Position numbers and translations under genes: made by a program
Shown: piece after piece, positions 12,836 through 18,860 of the stretch
How the letters are laid out: every line of letters starts with the position of its first letter
Numbering within the stretch: the first letter of the stretch is position 1
The notes under the pieces: generated by a model
Databases searched by the model: none
What the model saw: the letters and a program-made list of their open reading frames with translations, nothing else
Told to the model about the DNA's origin: nothing
Source: a virus
Reading direction: 5' to 3' (one strand)
IMG/VR virus record: IMGVR_UViG_3300047548_000736
Span: 1-21,326 of that record
DNA length: 21,326 bases

Positions 12836-13231
12836 TCAGAACTGAGAGTCAAACACAAAACCGTTGGCATACACACAATCAAGATTCTCAAAAGTGGCAT
12901 CCCAATCAATTTCAAGAAAACCAGGATGGTCAATGGAATAGCAGTCAGTTACATAGTTTTCTGCATACTCTGCTTTAGAGTTCCACTCACCACGATAAGC
13001 ATCTTCAAAGGATTGAAGATTATCAATACCAAACTCTTCGATGAAAGTATCTACAGCACGATAGTTGTAGGATTCACCAAACTGAACATACTCTTCGTAA
13101 TACTGAACAAAAGTGTCTTCACCGTGCTCACTGATGAAGTCATACATATCCTCATCGTGATAGGATTGCTCAACCAAATCCTTGATGAAATCAACAGTAG
13201 ATTCTTTGAGTTGCATTTCAGTTGCAGGCAT
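12836..13231 (-). CDS. ArdA-like antirestriction protein
   Basis: From ATG 13231 the protein is 131 residues and very acidic. The C-terminal half carries the ArdA-type pattern: SFEDAYRGEWNSKAEYAENY (residues 74-93), then FLEIDWDATFENLDCVYANG and VF at the end. In ArdA this is FEDAYxGEYxS...A...Y...YxDYxAxAxDL...GYVF. ArdA proteins are acidic DNA mimics that inhibit type I restriction enzymes, acting in the host cytoplasm early in infection. The N-terminal domain is shorter and divergent here. It is the first gene behind cassette F, as expected for early expression. Full activity is inference. Confidence 0.75.
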   Translation of the reverse strand: MPATEMQLKESTVDFIKDLVEQSYHDEDMYDFISEHGEDTFVQYYEEYVQFGESYNYRAVDTFIEEFGIDNLQSFEDAYRGEWNSKAEYAENYVTDCYSIDHPGFLEIDWDATFENLDCVYANGFVFDSQF

Positions 13232-13247
13232 TGGGTCTCTCAACCTT

Positions 13248-13317
13248 GATTACTTCGTAATCATAGCACCCCAAAGGGGCAAACGGGGGACTTAGTGGAC
13301 AGTCCCCCAACTGTCAC
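13248..13317 (-). promoter_or_regulatory. Early promoter cassette F with competing hairpins
   Basis: Extended -10 TGC-TATGAT (13260-13265) is preceded by CCCC-TTT-GGGG (13269-13279). Two overlapping stems follow further upstream: GGGGGACT/AGTCCCCC (13285-13308) and GTGGACAGT/ACTGTCAC (13295-13317, one bulge). The second is centred 43-44 bp from the -10. A mini-dyad GATTAC-GAA-GTAATC lies at 13248-13262. Confidence 0.6.
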
Positions 13318-13332
13318 AGTCTCACACTAGAC

Positions 13333-13497
13333 TCACTCATCATACCAGTATTCATAACTACGGATAATATCATCGGGATGATTATACTTTGCAGTCATAC
13401 GGTCAATGAAATCTTGAACCTCTCCATCATCCAATTCAGCATTGAAATACAGAGTAAGATTTACAGACTTGTATTGAGTCACAGTTTGTTGTTCCAT
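13333..13497 (-). CDS. Small hypothetical protein (54 residues)
   Basis: ATG 13497 begins MEQQTVTQYKSVNLTLYFNA and continues ELDDGEVQDFIDRMTAKYNH before TGA 13333. The beta-strand-then-helix pattern with a DDIIRSYEYWYDE tail is acidic and aromatic. The start overlaps the preceding stop by one base (TAATG). Function unknown. Confidence 0.65.
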   Translation of the reverse strand: MEQQTVTQYKSVNLTLYFNAELDDGEVQDFIDRMTAKYNHPDDIIRSYEYWYDE

Positions 13498-13892
13498 TAA
13501 AATTGTTGTTCGATCAGTTTAGAAAGTTCATTGAAAGTATAACCTGAATCGTTCAGATTGGCAATCTCATCATTGTAGAACCAATCATCCTCATCATCAT
13601 TTTCAGTTACATCCACTCGGACACTAGGATTGCCAACAGGAAGTCCTGCCCACTCTTTTACAGATTCAGGCAGAAACTCACTCTCTCCCTCAAAGTACCA
13701 ATAGTCTTGAGGTTGAAGATTAGTTTCCGTAATTCCCCGAAACTCCCAATCTGTATTCTTTTCTTGAGAATACAAATCACAGAGAACACCAAGGCAACAA
13801 TAACCTTGAACACTGCGGAGTTTCTCACTGCCCTGTTCGTATTTACCACTACGCAGAGCATCAATCCACTTCTGCTTAACTTCGGTGTTCAT
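13497..13892 (-). CDS. Conserved phage protein of the KxKWIxALRSGxYxQ type
   Basis: From ATG 13892 (MNTEVKQKWIDALRSGKYEQ) the protein has 131 residues. The opening, followed by GYCCLGVLCDLYSQE (about residues 30-44), is a pattern I recognise in many phages of unrelated hosts. The function is unknown. The C-terminus ends with an acidic stretch ENDDEDDWFYNDEIANLNDS and a short helix. An ATG ten codons earlier would overlap the upstream gene, and the chosen start is one base after its stop. Confidence 0.8.
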   Translation of the reverse strand: MNTEVKQKWIDALRSGKYEQGSEKLRSVQGYCCLGVLCDLYSQEKNTDWEFRGITETNLQPQDYWYFEGESEFLPESVKEWAGLPVGNPSVRVDVTENDDEDDWFYNDEIANLNDSGYTFNELSKLIEQQF

Positions 13893-13893
13893 T

Positions 13894-14076
13894 TTAGTTT
13901 TCAGTGTCGTTGATGTCATCAAACCAAGTGTCGAGTGAGTTAAAGATTTCAGTTACAATAGTATCAGCAATCGCATCAATGTGTGGTTCTGGATTGTGCT
14001 TGTGGGCACGATTGTATCCAAACCTTACACCTTCTTCTATTGCCATTTCTAATACGGCACGGAACTTAGGTTTCAT
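13894..14076 (-). CDS. Small hypothetical protein (60 residues)
   Basis: It begins MKPKFRAVLEMAIEEGVRFG and continues YNRAHKHNPEPHIDAIADTI. The basic start and a helical GVRxGYxRAHKH segment are recognisable from other cyanophage short proteins but carry no function. The start overlaps the preceding stop by one base. Confidence 0.7.
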   Translation of the reverse strand: MKPKFRAVLEMAIEEGVRFGYNRAHKHNPEPHIDAIADTIVTEIFNSLDTWFDDINDTEN

Positions 14077-14351
14077 TATTCAAACTCTCCAGGTTTTGGT
14101 TCAGGAACTGGGGGAAGAGGAGGGATAGCAGGTTGCTTAACAACTACAGTTTCAGGTTTAGGTTGTTCCTTAACTTCTTTCAGTTGTTCTTCAAGTTCAT
14201 TGATTTTCTCCTCAAAAACAGAAACATCTTGTTTCGGTTGTTCTACTGGTTGTGGTGCCTGACTTTCTTGAGTCAGTTTCCAACCAGCAGCACCAGCACC
14301 AAAGATACTAGCAAGAGCAGCACAAACAGAAATAGTCTTGGAAAAACTCAT
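14076..14351 (-). CDS. Membrane-anchored coiled-coil protein with proline-rich tail (91 residues)
   Basis: The N-terminus MSFSKTISVCAALASIFGAG carries one hydrophobic segment (about residues 6-25). A helical, heptad-like stretch (VFEEKINELEEQLKEVKEQ, about residues 45-63) follows, then a Pro-rich tail PAIPPLPPVPEPKPGEFE. This layout of anchor, coiled coil and tail resembles inner-membrane spanins or tether proteins, but there is no lipobox partner nearby, so lysis function is not established. The start is three bases after the preceding stop. Confidence 0.75.
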   Translation of the reverse strand: MSFSKTISVCAALASIFGAGAAGWKLTQESQAPQPVEQPKQDVSVFEEKINELEEQLKEVKEQPKPETVVVKQPAIPPLPPVPEPKPGEFE

Positions 14352-14354
14352 ATT

Positions 14355-14564
14355 TTAATTTGCGGCAAGAACAAGGTTAGCAACACGTTTCTCTGGTTGG
14401 AGTTCATAAAGTTTCTCCAACACTAACTCAAATTGATTCTGCAGACTCAGATAATAACTAGCAAGATGTGCATCTTTCTGATTGAAGTAAGCATCATTCT
14501 CGTAGTATTCAAGTGCTTTGATAATGTCTTGAATCTGACCAGAAGTAAATGAAAGAGAAGTCAT
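14355..14564 (-). CDS. Small helical hypothetical protein (69 residues)
   Basis: It begins MTSLSFTSGQIQDIIKALEY and continues YENDAYFNQKDAHLASYYLS, ending in VANLVLAAN. A helical hairpin is likely. ATGA overlap with the gene at 14561. The SGQIQxIIKALEY opening resembles short cyanophage proteins; role unknown. Confidence 0.7.
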   Translation of the reverse strand: MTSLSFTSGQIQDIIKALEYYENDAYFNQKDAHLASYYLSLQNQFELVLEKLYELQPEKRVANLVLAAN

Positions 14565-14758
14565 CGTGCGTTAGGTGCAAAAGTTTCTTCAAAGATAACA
14601 TCAAAATCTTCTGTCATCTTCACATAATTCCACAATCCATCTTCTTCGTGAGGTTGATAAAAATGAATGATTTTGTCCTCATCCATTTTAACGTATGCGT
14701 CATCAAATGAATCATCATACACAAACCCCGATGCAATCAATTCATCAGCAAATGTCAT
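14561..14758 (-). CDS. Small acidic hypothetical protein (65 residues)
   Basis: The sequence MTFADELIASGFVYDDSFDD, AYVKMDEDKIIHFYQPHEED and MTEDFDVIFEETFAPN is acidic and beta-rich. The start and stop overlap both neighbours as ATGA, so translation is coupled through three genes. No domain is recognised. Confidence 0.7.
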   Translation of the reverse strand: MTFADELIASGFVYDDSFDDAYVKMDEDKIIHFYQPHEEDGLWNYVKMTEDFDVIFEETFAPNAR

Positions 14759-14955
14759 TTGATGTCAAAGATGTCAAACAGTTCACGTTGAGTTTTAGTG
14801 AAAAGAGTATCCTCTTGGGGATAATCATAGAGTTCCATCTCAAACTCTTTGTAGAAGTAAAGAATGTCCCGCAGAGCAAGCAGTTGTTTCTCTGTAAGGA
14901 TTTCTTCCATCGTCAGAACAGTATCAAGCATAGTTTCAGTAGTCAGTACCATCAT
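14755..14955 (-). CDS. Small acidic hypothetical protein (66 residues)
   Basis: I use ATG 14955 (MMVLTTETMLDTVLTMEEIL). Later ATGs at 14931 and 14910 are also possible, since none has a good ribosome site. The core TEKQLLALRDILYFYKEFEM is helical. The chosen start overlaps the upstream 54-residue gene by 20 bases. Confidence 0.6.
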   Translation of the reverse strand: MMVLTTETMLDTVLTMEEILTEKQLLALRDILYFYKEFEMELYDYPQEDTLFTKTQRELFDIFDIK

Positions 14956-15100
14956 TTTCACAACGTTGAATCCAATAAGCAAAACAAGGAAAGTTCAATG
15001 GATGATCTTCCTGTCTGTTGTACCAATTAAATGCAAGATTCAATCGGTTTTCAGGAACCTTCAAATAAGGAAGGTTAGATTGAATCGGGGTGTAAGTCAT
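14936..15100 (-). CDS. Small hypothetical protein (54 residues)
   Basis: ATG 15100 begins MTYTPIQSNLPYLKVPENRL and continues NLAFNWYNRQEDHPLNFPCF before TGA 14936. AAGGAG four bases upstream is a good ribosome site. It is first behind cassette G. Function unknown. Confidence 0.65.
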   Translation of the reverse strand: MTYTPIQSNLPYLKVPENRLNLAFNWYNRQEDHPLNFPCFAYWIQRCENDGTDY

Positions 15101-15123
15101 TGGACTCCTTCATCCATACAAGT

Positions 15124-15182
15124 ATGATACCAGAAAACCCCCTGCACTGCAAGGGGTCTAGTGCCAGTGCAACAAGTGGCAC
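15124..15182 (-). promoter_or_regulatory. Early promoter cassette G
   Basis: The imperfect palindrome GTGCCA-N10-TGGCAC (15161-15182) lies 45 bp from extended -10 TGG-TATCAT (15124-15129). Between them, 15138-15156 can form a stem of CCCCTTGC with GCAGGGGG on the minus strand, with one G-T pair that would be tolerated in RNA. Confidence 0.6.
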
Positions 15183-15197
15183 ATAGACTCACAAGAC

Positions 15198-15362
15198 TCA
15201 ACCGAGATTGTTAATGTATTTCTTTAGTAGATGTTTTCCCTTCTCAACATCAAATCTACGTTCAAAGAGTTCCATTAGTTCTAACACAAGGTCAGCATAA
15301 ACTACTGGAACTCTGATATGTTTAGTTTCACCTGATTTGGGAAACTTTTTAGTGAATGGCAT
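15198..15362 (-). CDS. Small ribbon-helix-helix-like protein (54 residues)
   Basis: ATG 15362 begins MPFTKKFPKSGETKHIRVPV and continues VYADLVLELMELFERRFDVE before TGA 15198. A basic start, a KHIRVPV strand and two helices resemble CopG/Arc-type ribbon-helix-helix DNA binders, in which a single strand precedes the helices. The start codon is buried in a 17-bp perfect inverted repeat (15359-15395), which suggests translational control or self-binding. The match is by shape only. Confidence 0.6.
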   Translation of the reverse strand: MPFTKKFPKSGETKHIRVPVVYADLVLELMELFERRFDVEKGKHLLKKYINNLG

Positions 15363-15395
15363 AAATCTCTATGTGGGACACATAGAGATTTATGC
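15359..15395. repeat. 17-bp perfect inverted repeat over a stop and a start codon
   Basis: GCATAAATCTCTATGTG and CACATAGAGATTTATGC are perfectly complementary around GGA. The stem includes the TAA of the helicase gene (15390-15392) and the ATG of the next gene (15360-15362). The apical TATGTGGGACACATA recurs with one change at 8781-8795 and at 11981-11995. Confidence 0.75.
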
Positions 15396-16625
15396 AGCAA
15401 GCACTTCACCCTTCACAAAGATGGTATCAACCACAGTTTGAAGTTGACGGGCAATACGATCACCATAGTTATTGTTGACAGGAATAGTGATAGTACCAAA
15501 GGGTTTCTTATAGAAAGCAAACTCACCTGCTTTCATCTTACCTTCTGCGATTGCTTGTCGGTCTTCTTTGTGCATACGGATAACACGTCCAACAGTCTGT
15601 GCCATTTCAATCAGAGGAAGATTGCGAAGCATAATGCAATGAGTCAGACCCTGCACATTCATACCCTCAGACAGGATGCTGTAGTGAAACACAATGAACT
15701 TCTTGTCTGCATCAGCACCAAACTCAGTCATCTTCTGGAAGAATACTTCACGGGAGACTTTCTGTTTGTCAATATAAGCACCGTGCTTAGAAGTGATGTG
15801 CATAATGGTATAACCCATATCATTGAGTTGTTGCAGCAAATCACTCTCAGTAAACATTGCCCAGATTACTTTGGTGCTAGGAGCAGCAACAAGAACTTTA
15901 GGAGCATCACAATCAGAAATCTCTGACAGAATACCTACAATGTTTTCTGCATCTACAAAAGGTGCATTTTCTTTGGTGCGAATGGTTTGTGCTTCATAAG
16001 GCACAACTTTAGGAGGAATGATACTACCTGCCTCAATCAGTTCTTGTGCAGGAATACTGATGATGTTGTTGCCATAAACATCAGTATTGTTCATAGACTC
16101 CTTGCTGTTATTGAACTTCGGAGTTGCAGTGAAGAAATAAGCATTGTCTGCAACTGCTGAAGTGTGAGCAATACCGACAAAGTTAGAAGGTTTCACACAG
16201 TGGTGTGCTTCATCAAAATACACCACATCAATGTTAATGTCTGCTTCATTCACCCGACCAATCGAATTGTAAGTGGTGAAGATGAATTGATGCTTACCAC
16301 TTCCGATTGCAGTGTCATTATATTCTGCAATGACTGCTGGACGTGTAGAGGATTGATGATGAGTTTCACCACTGTGAACGTGCATATAAGCAATGTTTTG
16401 CTCTTTGAGATATTCTTCAAACTCCGAACAGAGTTGATTTGCAAGCAGAATACGAGGGGCAACAACAACAAACGTCATCGGTTCTTTTGCGTTAAGAACA
16501 CGTTGACGGGCATCTTCCATCATCACAACAGTCTTACCACCACCAGTAGGAATATAGACAGAACCCCTGATTGCTTTTTGCACAGCATCAAGAGCACGTT
16601 GTTGATACGGAAGAAGAGTCAGCAT
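15390..16625 (-). CDS. SF2 DEAH-box helicase
   Basis: The 411-residue protein starts at ATG 16625 (the upstream TTG is less likely). It has the full superfamily 2 motif series: PYQQRA (residues 6-11), Walker A PTGGGKT (26-32), APRILLANQL (motif Ia), DEAH (138-141), FTATP (165-169), SEGMNVQGL (motif V), and QTVGRVIR (343-350, motif VI arginine finger). It lacks a large extra domain and is of the compact RecA-pair kind, like phage UvsW/RIG-I-like helicases. It may unwind recombination or replication intermediates; true UvsW is usually a separate gene in these phages, so I do not use that name. It is first behind cassette H and linked to the next gene through a palindrome. Confidence 0.9.
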   Translation of the reverse strand: MLTLLPYQQRALDAVQKAIRGSVYIPTGGGKTVVMMEDARQRVLNAKEPMTFVVVAPRILLANQLCSEFEEYLKEQNIAYMHVHSGETHHQSSTRPAVIAEYNDTAIGSGKHQFIFTTYNSIGRVNEADINIDVVYFDEAHHCVKPSNFVGIAHTSAVADNAYFFTATPKFNNSKESMNNTDVYGNNIISIPAQELIEAGSIIPPKVVPYEAQTIRTKENAPFVDAENIVGILSEISDCDAPKVLVAAPSTKVIWAMFTESDLLQQLNDMGYTIMHITSKHGAYIDKQKVSREVFFQKMTEFGADADKKFIVFHYSILSEGMNVQGLTHCIMLRNLPLIEMAQTVGRVIRMHKEDRQAIAEGKMKAGEFAFYKKPFGTITIPVNNNYGDRIARQLQTVVDTIFVKGEVLAA

Positions 16626-16646
16626 CAATAGGTCAGTTCAATCGTT

Positions 16647-16715
16647 TGTATTCATACATTATAGCACCCCTCCCGTGGTTTCGGGAAGAGTGCTGGACAG
16701 CTCAAGAAGTGGCAC
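16647..16715 (-). promoter_or_regulatory. Early promoter cassette H
   Basis: Perfect extended -10 TGC-TATAAT (16658-16663) abuts an inverted repeat whose arms AGCACCCCTCCCG and CGGGAAGAGTGCT (16663-16694) differ only at two sites that form G-T pairs in the minus-strand RNA. Further upstream is a degenerate GTGC...GCAC palindrome (16690-16715) about 42 bp from the -10. TGTA-TGAA-TACA (16647-16658) covers the predicted start. Confidence 0.6.
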
Positions 16716-16721
16716 AAAGGG

Positions 16722-17093
16722 TTAAGATTCCAACCACTCATAAAACTCAGAAATAGTCGGGAGTTCCTCTCCTTTCTCCATAGCAATTTTGCACATCAAA
16801 TCATACATCTCAATCTCTTGTTCATCAAGAGATTGATAGAAGTCATCATCATCATTATCTTCGGGTTCTTGATAATGATGATGAATCTCTACAACTTCTG
16901 ATGTAGATTGTTCTTGACCAAAATAATCAGTTGTCCTTGGAGCACTGAAACTTGGATGAATAGAAATGACTTTCTTTCCACCAGTCATTCCAAGTGCAGC
17001 AGATGCAGCATCTTGTTGAGAAACATAACCCTCAAGAGTTAGTTTCTTGTAGAAACCAGAATCAGTTACTACTGTTACGTCCCAATTAGTCAT
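16722..17093 (-). CDS. Hypothetical protein with acidic tail (123 residues)
   Basis: An N-terminal beta/alpha domain (MTNWDVTVVTDSGFYKKLTL through KKVISIHPSF, residues 1-50) is followed by a linker with VVEIHHHYQEPEDNDDDDFY and an acidic helical C-terminus. The first domain resembles in outline the N-terminal part of the gene at 17086-17406 (strand, helix, V/I-I-P/N end), so the two may be duplicates. No enzyme motif is seen. Confidence 0.7.
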   Translation of the reverse strand: MTNWDVTVVTDSGFYKKLTLEGYVSQQDAASAALGMTGGKKVISIHPSFSAPRTTDYFGQEQSTSEVVEIHHHYQEPEDNDDDDFYQSLDEQEIEMYDLMCKIAMEKGEELPTISEFYEWLES

Positions 17094-17406
17094 TTGCTTT
17101 AATAAAGAGATAAATTAACCAAAAAATTAAGGAAACAACTCCTAAAATTAGGAAATACTTCCAAAATGATACAACTAAAGCAATCAGTCCAAGAACTAAA
17201 ATAGATCCAATACTAATTGAACTTGAATCACTGCCTCCTACACTATTATTCTCTCTTGATTCATTAAGATTCCAAATATCATTATCATTAACGTGATAAA
17301 TGGTCTTTATCTGTTCTCTTGCACCATTCCAAGTATTAGAGTTCACATAAACTCTTTGTCTTCCACTAGAAGAACCTAACCAAACATCTGCTTGATAACG
17401 TGCCAT
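17086..17406 (-). CDS. Two-segment membrane protein (106 residues)
   Basis: The soluble N-terminal part MARYQADVWLGSSSGRQRVY to NDIWNLNESRENN (residues 1-54) is followed by a Ser-rich linker and two hydrophobic stretches: ISIGSILVLGLIALVVSFW and KYFLILGVVSLIFWLIYLF. These two probably form a transmembrane hairpin. It overlaps the following gene by eight bases, and its start overlaps the preceding stop (TGATG). The small soluble domain may be a duplicate of that in the gene at 16722. Inner-membrane location is inferred. Confidence 0.75.
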   Translation of the reverse strand: MARYQADVWLGSSSGRQRVYVNSNTWNGAREQIKTIYHVNDNDIWNLNESRENNSVGGSDSSSISIGSILVLGLIALVVSFWKYFLILGVVSLIFWLIYLFIKAND

Positions 17407-17540
17407 CAGAGAAACTCTGCAATGTAGTAATCAACAGTCACTTCAAGTTCTGCTGCTTTCCTTTCAATTTCCATTGCATACTCATCTGCAAACTCATCAG
17501 AGTCATGATCGCAGAAGAGATCAAGAGTAGAATCATGCAT
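17406..17540 (-). CDS. Small acidic cyanophage protein (44 residues)
   Basis: ATG 17540 reads MHDSTLDLFCDHDSDEFADE followed by YAMEIERKAAELEVTVDYYI and AEFL. The longer frame to TTG 17588 overlaps the 32-residue gene. The S-T-L-D-L-F-C-D opening and AAELxVTVDYYIAEF ending are a recurrent pattern among T4-like cyanophage early genes. Function unknown. Confidence 0.75.
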   Translation of the reverse strand: MHDSTLDLFCDHDSDEFADEYAMEIERKAAELEVTVDYYIAEFL

Positions 17541-17631
17541 CGTGTTCACTTTCCGAATTAACTGAATGAAGGCAATAATTAAGTCCAAGGGACAATCCCA
17601 GGAGTATCAAATAAACAACAAGGTAAGTCAT
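17533..17631 (-). CDS. Tiny membrane peptide (32 residues)
   Basis: ATG 17631 begins MTYLVVYLILLGLSLGLNYC and ends LHSVNSESEHDA before TGA 17533. One hydrophobic helix (about residues 3-20) is followed by a polar tail. It shares ATGA with the preceding gene and overlaps the following one by eight bases. Confidence 0.55.
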   Translation of the reverse strand: MTYLVVYLILLGLSLGLNYCLHSVNSESEHDA

Positions 17632-18014
17632 CAGAACTCAATGGGTTCCAAAGTCGGTTCTCCACCAAATCCAAATACACTCGGAGAAACTTCCTCAAAC
17701 TTATCAGTTCCTGGAACTTGCTTATAGCAATGCAGAGAACCCTCAAGAACTTTATTAAGTTCGGGATTCACCTTATCAACCTCCACAGAGTCATTATACA
17801 CATCCTCAGAGGTCGTGTCAACTCCATCAAAGATGATGAGATTGATACAAGCATCTTTAGCATCTTTGAGAGTCTTTGTAACGTGTTGAGGAGTGTCTAC
17901 AACATCAGTCACAATCCACTTAGCAGCAGATGCTTTACGAATGAATCCAACAGTGTTAGAATCCTTCTGGACTTCGTAGATACCAGCAGACAGACGAGGG
18001 AAGGTGAAAGTCAT
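17631..18014 (-). CDS. Hypothetical protein (127 residues)
   Basis: The beginning MTFTFPRLSAGIYEVQKDSN is followed by TVGFIRKASAAKWIVTDVVD and KTLKDAKDACINLIIFDGVD, an alternating strand-helix layout. The C-terminus is acidic with GFGGEPTLEPIEF. There is no membrane segment. The stop overlaps the next start (ATGA). No known family is recognised. Confidence 0.7.
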   Translation of the reverse strand: MTFTFPRLSAGIYEVQKDSNTVGFIRKASAAKWIVTDVVDTPQHVTKTLKDAKDACINLIIFDGVDTTSEDVYNDSVEVDKVNPELNKVLEGSLHCYKQVPGTDKFEEVSPSVFGFGGEPTLEPIEF

Positions 18015-18050
18015 AATGAAGAAGTGTGGATTGATTAAGTTAAGTGTGAA

Positions 18051-18296
18051 TCAGCAGTATTCAGGAAGAATACAGAAAGAAGCACAGAAACTACGAACCC
18101 AGTTCAGAGTATCAGCATAGCAACGAGGTTCACTCATCACCATACTCGTATTCTTACGAGGATTGTAAGCAACAGCAACATAACGGTAGCAATCAGGAGA
18201 TTCTTCAATCTCTTGAATCCACATCTGATTCACATTGCCATCTTGCCAATCCCAACGAGAAGCAGTGTAATTAAAAACAGTGTTGAGGTCTACCAA
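18051..18296 (-). CDS. Hypothetical protein with TTG start (81 residues)
   Basis: The start is TTG 18296 with AAAGGAA five bases before it; no in-frame ATG occurs until residue 25. The protein opens MVDLNTVFNYTASRWDWQDG and ends in a Cys-containing WVRSFCASFCILPEYC. It is rich in Trp, Tyr and Cys, suggesting a small stable domain. It is first behind cassette I. Unknown role. Confidence 0.7.
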   Translation of the reverse strand: MVDLNTVFNYTASRWDWQDGNVNQMWIQEIEESPDCYRYVAVAYNPRKNTSMVMSEPRCYADTLNWVRSFCASFCILPEYC

Positions 18297-18322
18297 GTGG
18301 TTTCCTTTGCTTGTGTCCCTGT

Positions 18323-18380
18323 ATTATAGGGCATCAGGGGGGTCCGCGGGACTTTATAGTGCCAGTGCTACAGGTGGCAC
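18323..18380 (-). promoter_or_regulatory. Early promoter cassette I
   Basis: A perfect TATAAT (18323-18328) lies 44 bp from the palindrome GTGCCA-N10-TGGCAC (18359-18380). Unlike the other cassettes there is no TG before the -10. The stop codon of the upstream gene lies inside the palindrome. Confidence 0.6.
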
Positions 18381-18622
18381 ACGGGACCATCTTCCTCGTC
18401 GTATTTTGATGCCCTTGACTTCACATACTTAAGTTCTTTCCATTGATTGTGATAACAAACTACAAGAATATGCTCTTTCTTATGATGAGTTCCTTTATCA
18501 CACTTCTTTTCTTTTACTGAAATTTCAATGGTAATGTATTCTTCATCCTTGAAATAAACCCATCCTTCTAGTTTTTTCCATTTGACGTAATCATTAACCT
18601 TGGGTGTGTAATGAGCAACCAT
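18368..18622 (-). CDS. Conserved cyanophage hypothetical protein (84 residues)
   Basis: It begins MVAHYTPKVNDYVKWKKLEG and continues WVYFKDEEYITIEISVKEKK, then QWKELKYVKSRAS. The DYVxWKxxEGWVYFxDEEYITIE pattern is a family I recognise from cyanophages. It looks like a small SH3-like beta barrel. The last residues GPVCHL are encoded by the cassette palindrome, so the gene's end and the cassette overlap. Function unknown. Confidence 0.75.
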   Translation of the reverse strand: MVAHYTPKVNDYVKWKKLEGWVYFKDEEYITIEISVKEKKCDKGTHHKKEHILVVCYHNQWKELKYVKSRASKYDEEDGPVCHL

Positions 18623-18644
18623 CTGCCAATAAAATAACCTCTTT

Positions 18645-18652
18645 AATTTATA
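18645..18652 (-). promoter_or_regulatory. Possible internal T4-type late promoter
   Basis: The minus strand reads TATAAATT, one change from the T4-type late consensus TATAAATA, 22 bases before ATG 18622. It lies in the gap after the 68-residue gene. Sequence similarity only. Confidence 0.35.
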
Positions 18653-18653
18653 A

Positions 18654-18860
18654 TCATTTCAAATTGCAATCTGGATGCCAACCTGCTTGACGTTCGCACC
18701 AAGTTTTCAAAGAATTAGATGGAGGATTCTTTAGTCGTTCTATTGCTACTTTCTTTTCATAAGAATCAAACATTCTCTTATCTCGTTGAATGAGAATAAT
18801 GTTCCATCCAATGACAGCAAAGATAGCAAGCAGTCCGTAGGTAATAACTTTAGAGTTCAT
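18654..18860 (-). CDS. Single-span membrane protein (68 residues)
   Basis: The N-terminus MNSKVITYGLLAIFAVIGWN has one hydrophobic segment (residues 4-24). A positive helical part with RDKRMFDSYEKKVAIERLKN and a C-terminal Cys/Trp-rich piece LKTWCERQAGWHPDCNLK follow. Topology with the C-terminus in the cytoplasm or periplasm cannot be decided. The start shares ATGA with the preceding gene's stop. Role unknown. Confidence 0.7.
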   Translation of the reverse strand: MNSKVITYGLLAIFAVIGWNIILIQRDKRMFDSYEKKVAIERLKNPPSNSLKTWCERQAGWHPDCNLK

